Origin: PHAA01 sp964494735
GTDB lineage: Bacteria > Bacillota > Syntrophomonadia > Syntrophomonadales > Syntrophomonadaceae
Assembly (NCBI GenBank): GCA_964494735.1
Contig: CAZBSD010000002.1
Location: 1-64,000 of the forward strand
Direction of reading: 5' to 3'
DNA length: 64,000 nt
Part shown: in pieces, positions 58,316 to 64,000 of the stretch
How positions within the stretch are numbered: position 1 is the stretch's first letter
Layout: each line of letters begins with the position of its first letter
Notes under the pieces: model-generated
Database searches by the model: none
Told to the model about the DNA's origin: nothing
The model's input: the letters and a program-made list of their open reading frames with translations, nothing else
Translations under genes and position numbers: made by a program

Positions 58316-59395
58316 CTATTTGCGTTTCAATACAAAAGGAGGTATTTCCAAGTCGTTGCGGTCCAAAAATGACGGTGCCTGCCGCCCACCAACCTGCCGT
58401 GATTGGCGTTGGGCCGGCTCGCTGCTGGGCTGCAGACGGGGGCTGTCGAAACCAGTTGCGATGACCGTTACCCTGACTTCATCACCCAAAGATTCATCCG
58501 TGTTGGCTCCAAATATGATATTGGCTTCGGCGTCGGCTGATTCATGGATTATGGCCGCAGCTTCCTGGATTTCGAACAAGGTCAAATCTTCTCCGCCGCT
58601 GATATTGAAAAGAACCCCCTTGGCTCCCTCGATGGACGTTTCCAACAGGGGGCTGGAGATAGCCTGACGGGCAGCCTCAGCTGCCCGGTTCTCCCCCTTG
58701 GCCTGTCCAATTCCCATAAGTGCTGAGCCGGTGTTTTTCATGACCGTCTGCACATCAGCAAAGTCACAGTTGATCAGCCCTGGAATAGCAATGAGGTCTG
58801 ATATCCCCTGCACACCCTGGCGCAGGATGTCGTCGGCAACCCTGAAGGCATCATTTACCGGGGTGTTCTTCTGAACCACCTGCAACAAACGATCATTGGG
58901 GATGGTAATGAGACTATCCACTTCATCCTTCAATGCTTGTATGCCTTTTTCTGCCTGCGAATTTCTTTTACGTCCCTCAAAAAGGAATGGTCTGGTCACT
59001 ACTCCTACCGTCAGTGCACCCATGCGTTTAGCCACCCGAGCTATGATCGGAGCCCCGCCGGTACCGGTTCCACCGCCCATGCCGGCGGTTACGAAGACCA
59101 TATCAGCACCTTGCAGGGCCCGAACGATCTCATCTTCACTTTCTTCGGCCGCTTTCATTCCGACATCGGGATCAGCTCCGGCTCCGAGACCTTTGGTGAG
59201 CTTACCCCCCACCTGTATCTTCTTCTCCGCTCTGGAAAGAGACAATGCCTGTGAGTCTGTATTTACGGCAATAAATTCGACACCTTTGAGATTAGCCTCG
59301 ATCATCCTGTTAATGGCGTTGCTCCCCCCACCGCCAACTCCTATCACCTTAATGTCGGCAAACTGCTGCATCTCCACATCGAAATCTAACGGCAT
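58316..59395 (-). CDS. ftsZ: Cell division protein FtsZ
   Basis: A 359-residue tubulin-like GTPase forming the Z ring. N-terminal IKVIGVGGGGSNAINRMI, the tubulin signature GGGTGTGGAPIIA near residue 105, and the C-terminal tail with LEIPPFVLKRK, the conserved peptide that binds FtsA and other partners. The gap to ftsA is 18 bp. Length and motifs are standard. Confidence 0.99.
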   Translation of the reverse strand: MPLDFDVEMQQFADIKVIGVGGGGSNAINRMIEANLKGVEFIAVNTDSQALSLSRAEKKIQVGGKLTKGLGAGADPDVGMKAAEESEDEIVRALQGADMVFVTAGMGGGTGTGGAPIIARVAKRMGALTVGVVTRPFLFEGRKRNSQAEKGIQALKDEVDSLITIPNDRLLQVVQKNTPVNDAFRVADDILRQGVQGISDLIAIPGLINCDFADVQTVMKNTGSALMGIGQAKGENRAAEAARQAISSPLLETSIEGAKGVLFNISGGEDLTLFEIQEAAAIIHESADAEANIIFGANTDESLGDEVRVTVIATGFDSPRLQPSSEPAQRQSRQVGGRQAPSFLDRNDLEIPPFVLKRK

Positions 59396-59413
59396 CCTTT
59401 ACCCTCCTCAAAT

Positions 59414-60643
59414 TTAAGAAAATAAATCCTTCAACCAATAATTAAACTTATTAAACATACTGGAAACCCCTGGTTGGTTTTGTATCAGTTCAGGGTCCAG
59501 ATTCTTAAGACCCCAAATCAGTCCTCCGAGAGCCACTGTGTTTTGCGGCTGGTTCAATTCAGCACTGAGTCCTTTGATATTATCTGGCCTTCCCAAGCGA
59601 ACCGGTACGTTGAAATAATCCTCCATCAACGGAACAACGCCCTGTAGTTGTGCTCCTCCCCCGGTGAATACCAATCCTCCGGCTAATTTGTCTATGTCGC
59701 CTAACTGCTGTAATTCAGTATAAATCATTTCCATCATTTCAAAAACCCGCGCAGAAATTATTTCCGCAACCAATTTCTGGGGTACTTGCCTGGTATCACT
59801 GCCTTGAATATTGTGTATTTCTATACTTACTTCCTCTGGCGTTAATTCCGGTAATGCCATCCCGAACTGTTCTTTGATATGGGCAGCTTCCTCTATGGAT
59901 GTCCTGAGTACGATAGCAATGTCTTTGGTTATATAATCTCCGCCGATAGGAAGCACCGACGTAGACAGGATCGTGCCGCGATTAAAAACGCTTATTTCGG
60001 TGGTGCCAGAACCCATATCGATCAATGCCACACCCATCTCCTTCTCGGCGTGCATCAACACGGATTCCGCGATAAGCAATTGATTATACACTATCTCATC
60101 GATGTGGAGGTTTATACGTTGGGTACTCCTTTGCAGATTCTGTATGGCGGCGATGGCAGCATAGATAACCAGGGTCTCTGCTTCCAAGCGGTTACCGACC
60201 ATCCCTACCGGGTCTTTCACCCCATCATATCCGTCGATAACATACTGCCTCTCTATGATCTGGACTATCGTTCTATCGGGTGATAGGGCAATATTGGCGG
60301 CAGACTGAAGAACCCTGTCTTTATCATCGTCTGTTACCACATTGTCGGGATTGCCAACTGCAATCACAGCCCTATTATTTACCGCCCCGATGCCGATACT
60401 GGAAAAACCGGTCACAGTACTTAAGATCTCTCTTCCGGTCAATCGCTCCAATTCATTTAAGCATTTATCTATGCAACGGGAGGTGCTCTCGATATCGATA
60501 ATGTTTCCTTTACGCAGACCAGCCGAAGGGATGCGGGCAATCCCCAGAACATTGACCTCCCCTGAAGGGGTCCTTGATCCCAGGGCAGCCTTCACTTCAC
60601 TGGTGCCGACATCCAACCCCACCACAATAGTGCGTTTGATAAT
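59414..60643 (-). CDS. ftsA: Cell division protein FtsA
   Basis: About 409 residues of the actin-like fold. VVGLDVGTSEVKA is the phosphate-1 site; DMGSGTTEISVF the phosphate-2 site; VFTGGGAQLQGV the adenosine site. It tethers FtsZ to the membrane; the C-terminal amphipathic helix is FNKFNYWLKDLFS. GTG at 60625 would give a truncated N-terminus and has no ribosome site. GGGAGG at 60656-60651 stands 7 nt before an in-frame ATT at 60643, giving MIKRTIVVGLDVGT, the expected N-terminus. An ATC codon next to it (60640) is the other option. Confidence 0.95.
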   Translation of the reverse strand: MIKRTIVVGLDVGTSEVKAALGSRTPSGEVNVLGIARIPSAGLRKGNIIDIESTSRCIDKCLNELERLTGREILSTVTGFSSIGIGAVNNRAVIAVGNPDNVVTDDDKDRVLQSAANIALSPDRTIVQIIERQYVIDGYDGVKDPVGMVGNRLEAETLVIYAAIAAIQNLQRSTQRINLHIDEIVYNQLLIAESVLMHAEKEMGVALIDMGSGTTEISVFNRGTILSTSVLPIGGDYITKDIAIVLRTSIEEAAHIKEQFGMALPELTPEEVSIEIHNIQGSDTRQVPQKLVAEIISARVFEMMEMIYTELQQLGDIDKLAGGLVFTGGGAQLQGVVPLMEDYFNVPVRLGRPDNIKGLSAELNQPQNTVALGGLIWGLKNLDPELIQNQPGVSSMFNKFNYWLKDLFS

Positions 60644-60725
60644 TTGAAGGCCTCCCTACATGATTTCTACCTTAATCTAAATACTACAGACGCAACTATT
60701 TTCCTTTATTGGTGGTTTTTTTTTA

Positions 60726-61061
60726 TCAGTACTTTTTCAGTAAATATCGACGGATTATACCCAGATTCTGGAATAGCCTGACCCCAAAGACCACCACTGC
60801 GGCCAGATATAACTCCAACCCCAACTTATCTCCAAAATATGCAAATGCTCCAGCCAGCAGCGAATTGGTAAAAAAGCCGGTAATAAATATTGTGGTGTCA
60901 AAAGAGTCCTCCATAAAGGCACGGATTCCCCCAAAGACCGAATCCAAAGCTGCTAAAACGCCGATAGACACATACTCCACCAGCGATGCGGGCAAGAAGA
61001 TGGGCAATTGATAACCCACAAAAAGGCCGATGGCCAGACAAAACAGTGTTAACCACAACAT
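60726..61061 (-). CDS. sbp: Small basic protein Sbp (DUF1290) membrane protein
   Basis: A 111-residue integral membrane protein with three to four hydrophobic segments: the start LWLTLFCLAIGLFVGYQL, then LAALDSVFGGIRA and LELYLAAVVVFGVRLFQNLG, which are the family blocks. In Bacillus sbp lies between the DUF881 genes and ftsA, as here. Function unknown. The gap to ftsA is about 80 bp. Confidence 0.92.
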   Translation of the reverse strand: MLWLTLFCLAIGLFVGYQLPIFLPASLVEYVSIGVLAALDSVFGGIRAFMEDSFDTTIFITGFFTNSLLAGAFAYFGDKLGLELYLAAVVVFGVRLFQNLGIIRRYLLKKY

Positions 61062-61078
61062 TTAACGAATCACGCCTT

Positions 61079-61792
61079 CTACTTCTGTTTTGGAGTCGTA
61101 TACTGAAATTTTAAGGCTCCAGTATAGGCAGGTATCTCAATACGGTCACTTCTGACCAACTGGGCCTGTAGACCAAACGACTTTAGTTCTTCGAGTTTGC
61201 CCCCCTTGATGGTCAACCCGCTCTCCAGTAATTGTTGATTGCCGGTCGCTTTGATTACGAAAGGCGGACCGATCTTATTCCAATTCACCAATATCGTAGT
61301 ACCAGCGCAGCGAACCTCAGACATGGCGACTATGCGTTGGTCGTTGACCGAAACTGCTTCTGCTCCAGATGCCTTGATCTCGTTGACGATAGACAGGATA
61401 TCGCTGTCATGGACCAGATAAGCATTGGGGTCATCTCCCGGTTGTAGGGCTTGGGGATTGTCATTCAAGGTCACGATGATGCCCGGACCTGTCACTGCGG
61501 TTAAACCGGCGGCCATGTTAGTCTTGCGCAGTTCGTCCTGAAGATCAGCATTAGCCTGGCTTTCACTGCCGACATTAGCCAGTTTCTGCCGCAAATCCAC
61601 GATCTCCTCGGATAGGTTTTGATTCTCTTTGAGTAGTGTGGTGTTGGTTGCAGCCAGGTCATCTACCCTGGTAGTCCGCAAATTGGGTCCGTAGCTTTCC
61701 GAGGTCCGATATTGGACCGACAACATAATACCGACAATTATGCATATGACCATTATAGCTATCTTTCCACTGGTATCCCGCGTTTTCTTCAC
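61079..61792 (-). CDS. DUF881 family protein (YlxW/YlxX-like)
   Basis: 237 residues: one N-terminal membrane helix (IAIMVICIIVGIMLSVQY), a coiled coil with heptads (about 45-90), and the DUF881 domain with VTGPGIIVTLNDNP, LSIVNEIKASGAEAVSVNDQRI and GPPFVIKATGN. Bacillus has two such genes, ylxW and ylxX, between divIB and sbp; here there is one. The start is GTG at 61792, 3 bp from ftsQ. Function unknown. Confidence 0.92.
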   Translation of the reverse strand: MKKTRDTSGKIAIMVICIIVGIMLSVQYRTSESYGPNLRTTRVDDLAATNTTLLKENQNLSEEIVDLRQKLANVGSESQANADLQDELRKTNMAAGLTAVTGPGIIVTLNDNPQALQPGDDPNAYLVHDSDILSIVNEIKASGAEAVSVNDQRIVAMSEVRCAGTTILVNWNKIGPPFVIKATGNQQLLESGLTIKGGKLEELKSFGLQAQLVRSDRIEIPAYTGALKFQYTTPKQK

Positions 61793-61795
61793 CCT

Positions 61796-62539
61796 CTAAC
61801 TTTTGGTCTTTACTACAGGTTCACCCTTGAAGCGGATATCAACATACTCTAACTCTTCAGAGCCGTCATCGGCCATGTCCTTCTCCATATCCAGAACCTC
61901 GCCGAGCATTTTAATCTTCTCGTCCAAACGTTCCAGGTCGCCAAATCTAATTTCGGCGCCCTGTAATGTGTAAATCTTCAATGTCCGGTCTTGGTTCTGG
62001 TAGTATATCTCTGAAATAAGCTGACGCTGTTCGTTCGGTATGGCCTGCCATACCTGCTTGATCATATTGGCAGCCTCGCGATTGATAGCTTGCCCCAAAT
62101 TCACATATTCCGGCATGCTCTCCAAGGTAATTATCAGCTCATTGTCGACCGGGACAATATTGAGCTTCTCAAAGCATACACCACTGTCATCTATGCACAG
62201 GAATAATCCTTCGTAAGGGATAACTGCCCATACCTGCCGCTCGGTAACGTTGATCGAAACCTGAGTGAACAGGCGCCGCTTGATATCAGCCTGTTTTATC
62301 ATGGGATGGACTTCGATAGACTTGGCCGCAATGCTTTCGTTAAACTCAAATATATTCATACCGGGCGCCAGTCCTGATAGTGCCAATATCTCCTCCTGGG
62401 TTACCTTGTCATTCCCGGTTATTGTAATCTGGGTGACGTCAAATATCGTACTGTGTATAAACAGGTATGCCGAGATCAGACCAATAAAAGCCAACAGCAC
62501 CAGGCTGAACCGCCGCCTCGATAATTTCTTCCGGCCCAC
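61796..62539 (-). CDS. ftsQ: Cell division protein FtsQ/DivIB
   Basis: A 247-residue bitopic membrane protein. A short basic N-terminus, one helix (FSLVLLAFIGLISAYLFI), then a POTRA domain (FDVTQITITGNDKVTQEEIL) and the beta domain (VNLGQAINREAANMIKQVWQ). It works with FtsB/DivIC and FtsL in the divisome. A strong extended -10 promoter lies upstream at 62584-62612. Confidence 0.93.
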   Translation of the reverse strand: MGRKKLSRRRFSLVLLAFIGLISAYLFIHSTIFDVTQITITGNDKVTQEEILALSGLAPGMNIFEFNESIAAKSIEVHPMIKQADIKRRLFTQVSINVTERQVWAVIPYEGLFLCIDDSGVCFEKLNIVPVDNELIITLESMPEYVNLGQAINREAANMIKQVWQAIPNEQRQLISEIYYQNQDRTLKIYTLQGAEIRFGDLERLDEKIKMLGEVLDMEKDMADDGSEELEYVDIRFKGEPVVKTKS

Positions 62540-62583
62540 AAATTTCCCCTTCTCCCACCATCGGCTAGCATATCACACAAAAA

Positions 62584-62612
62584 ATTATAGCAGAGAATCA
62601 CTGTATATTGAA
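62584..62612 (-). promoter_or_regulatory. Sigma-A type promoter (extended -10) for ftsQ
   Basis: On the minus strand TGCTATAAT (extended -10; TATAAT at 62589-62584) with TTCAAT at 62612-62607, 17 bp spacing. It lies between the murA terminator and ftsQ. Confidence 0.7.
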
Positions 62613-62674
62613 GGGAACAATAGGAGAGCACGATTTATTTCCCCCATAAAATATGGCTTGTCCGGTCTGAACAC

Positions 62675-62709
62675 AAAATAAGTGGCCATGGGTTAACAAC
62701 CAAGCCACT
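62675..62709 (-). terminator. Intrinsic terminator after murA
   Basis: On the minus strand AGTGGC (62709-62704) pairs with GCCACT (62686-62681), with an inner GGTT/AACC stem, followed by TATTTTG. It lies 43 bp after the murA stop codon. Confidence 0.75.
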
Positions 62710-62751
62710 ATCTAGCGGTGATTTATTCATTTCAGGCCATGACGTGATCAA

Positions 62752-64000
62752 TTAAGCCGTTATTCGCCGTACCTCCGCGCCTAATCCCATAAGCTTCTCA
62801 TGAATCTTCTCGTAACCTCGGTCGATATGCTCCAACCGGCCGATACGGGTTTCCCCTTCCGCGTATAATCCAGCCAGGATAAGCGCTGCGCCTGCCCGTA
62901 GATCTGAAGATTCAACGGCTGCCCCTTCCCAATCACTTTTCCCATTGATTATTGCTACCCGTCCCTCAACCTTTATTTCTGCACCCATGCGGCGCAATTC
63001 CGGGACATGCATATACCGGTTTTCGAAGATGGTCTCGACAATAACACTAGTTCCAGGGATGGTACCCAACAATGCCATCATTTGAGCCTGCATATCAGTG
63101 GGAAAGCCCGGATAAGGCATGGTCTTGATATCGGTTGGCCGGTATGGGGACCTGCCCAGGACCCGGATACCGCCCGACCAAGGAATGATATCGGTGCCCA
63201 CCTCGGTCAATTTGGCCATCAACGGCTGCAGATGTTCGACCACAACGTTTTCTATCCACACATCCCCTCGGCTGATGGCACCTGCCACCATATAGGTGCC
63301 CGCTTCTATGCGATCCGGGATAACCGTATGCTCAACGCTGCCCAGGCTTTCTACTCCTTCTATGCGAATGGTGTCCAGCCCCGCCCCTTTAACTCTAGCC
63401 CCCATGCGATTAAGAAAATTCTGCAGGTCTACAATCTCCGGTTCACGGGCGGCGTTTCTGATAATAGAGAATCCTGGTGTCATTGCTGCAGCCATCATTA
63501 TATTCTCGGTCGCGCCCACACTGGGAACATCCAACATGACCTCTCTGCCCTGGGCGGCAACCGCTTGCCCTATCATAAGGCCGTACTCTTCCGTAATCTG
63601 GTAGCCCATGTTTCGGAATCCTTTAACGTGAAGATCCATGGGTCGTGAGCCTATTGCACAACCACCGGGGTGCGCAACCCGGGCTTGTTTGAATCTTCCC
63701 AGCAAGGGCCCTATAACCAGGTTGGACGCTCTCATCCGCCTGGATATACTCTCCGGCAGCTCATTGCTGCCAGCTGAACGGGCATCGATGATCAGCACGC
63801 TGGCTTCTCTTTTTACTCTGGCTCCCAGTAATTCCAGCACCTCTGACATGACGTTGATATCATCCAGTTCGGGGACCCCATTAAGGATAACCTCTCCATC
63901 GCACATCAGACTGGCGGCCATTATGGGTAGGATCGCGTTCTTGGAACCGCTGATCTCCACCTGGCCTTTTAAGGCCCTGCCGCCCTGGACCAGTAATTTA
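62752..64000 (-). CDS. murA: UDP-N-acetylglucosamine 1-carboxyvinyltransferase, partial (start just outside)
   Basis: 416 codons are visible and the frame is open to the right edge, beginning KLLVQGGRALKGQVEISGSKNA, so only the first one to three residues are missing. It transfers enolpyruvate from PEP to UDP-GlcNAc, the first committed step of peptidoglycan synthesis. The catalytic cysteine is in HPGGCAIGSRP, so the fosfomycin-sensitive form is expected. SRRMRASNLVIGPLLGRF and GTYMVAGAIS are other family blocks. The GTG at 63960 is inside the conserved core and not the start. It is followed by a terminator. Confidence 0.97.
   Translation of the reverse strand, partial: KLLVQGGRALKGQVEISGSKNAILPIMAASLMCDGEVILNGVPELDDINVMSEVLELLGARVKREASVLIIDARSAGSNELPESISRRMRASNLVIGPLLGRFKQARVAHPGGCAIGSRPMDLHVKGFRNMGYQITEEYGLMIGQAVAAQGREVMLDVPSVGATENIMMAAAMTPGFSIIRNAAREPEIVDLQNFLNRMGARVKGAGLDTIRIEGVESLGSVEHTVIPDRIEAGTYMVAGAISRGDVWIENVVVEHLQPLMAKLTEVGTDIIPWSGGIRVLGRSPYRPTDIKTMPYPGFPTDMQAQMMALLGTIPGTSVIVETIFENRYMHVPELRRMGAEIKVEGRVAIINGKSDWEGAAVESSDLRAGAALILAGLYAEGETRIGRLEHIDRGYEKIHEKLMGLGAEVRRITA

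Noticed and set aside
1..64000. CRISPR arrays, insertion sequences, tRNA or rRNA genes
   Set aside because: No regularly spaced repeats, no transposase-like frames with terminal inverted repeats, and no tRNA or rRNA sequence signatures were recognised.

Overview
The window looks like a chromosome segment of an endospore-forming, butyrate-metabolising member of the Firmicutes (class Clostridia), most like the Syntrophomonadaceae. Three things point there: Firmicute-specific housekeeping order (PolC, YlxR/YlxQ, TrmFO, HslUV next to XerC), many sporulation genes (a small acid-soluble spore protein, YmxH, YlxY, YtvI, SpoIIGA, SigE, SigG), and a complete set for interconverting butyryl-CoA and acetyl-CoA. 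The family assignment is inference; no rRNA or tRNA gene is present to anchor it.

Left part, 1-34153, almost all on the minus strand. Read in transcription order (right to left) it is rpsB-tsf-pyrH-frr-uppS-cdsA-ytvI-dxr-rseP-ispG-proS-mgtC-polC, then rimP-nusA-ylxR-ylxQ-infB-rbfA-nrnA-truB-ribF, rpsO-pnp, a VanW protein, ylxY-dacF-M16 peptidase-dut-ymxH, then guaB and a second MgtC-like gene. This is close to the Bacillus subtilis rpsB-to-ymxH arrangement, with clostridial insertions (ispG, ytvI, nrnA, vanW, dacF, dut, mgtC). A spore protein gene on the plus strand and a partial radical SAM gene close the left end.

Middle, 34481-44866, plus strand. A sigma-54 activator with CBS, PAS, AAA+ and HTH domains sits upstream of a well-formed -24/-12 promoter that has two palindromic candidate activator sites before it. 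Behind the promoter lie a small Com-like zinc-ribbon gene, a strong intrinsic terminator, and then thiolase, 3-hydroxybutyryl-CoA dehydrogenase, enoyl-CoA hydratase, acyl-CoA dehydrogenase and a two-subunit CoA-transferase. A CaiB-type gene follows as a separate unit. The enzymes together convert butyrate/butyryl-CoA to two acetyl-CoA, or the reverse. A run of 100 Ns at 45028-45127 is an assembly gap that truncates a GNAT acetyltransferase.

Right part, 45545-64000, minus strand. In transcription order: murA (start just outside), ftsQ, a DUF881 gene, sbp, ftsA, ftsZ, spoIIGA, sigE, sigG, a 48-residue membrane protein, a solitary DNA methyltransferase, dprA, topA, trmFO, xerC, hslV, hslU and a DUF4870 membrane protein. 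This joins the end of the division/cell-wall cluster and the mother-cell/forespore sigma cassette to the topA-hslU block. In Bacillus codY follows hslU; it is not seen here.

Main points of interest: a PolC with no proofreading exonuclease domain, the sigma-54 control region of the beta-oxidation operon with a Com-like gene and terminator in its leader, apparent AUC and AUU start codons for pnp and ftsA, and a small gene downstream of sigG.
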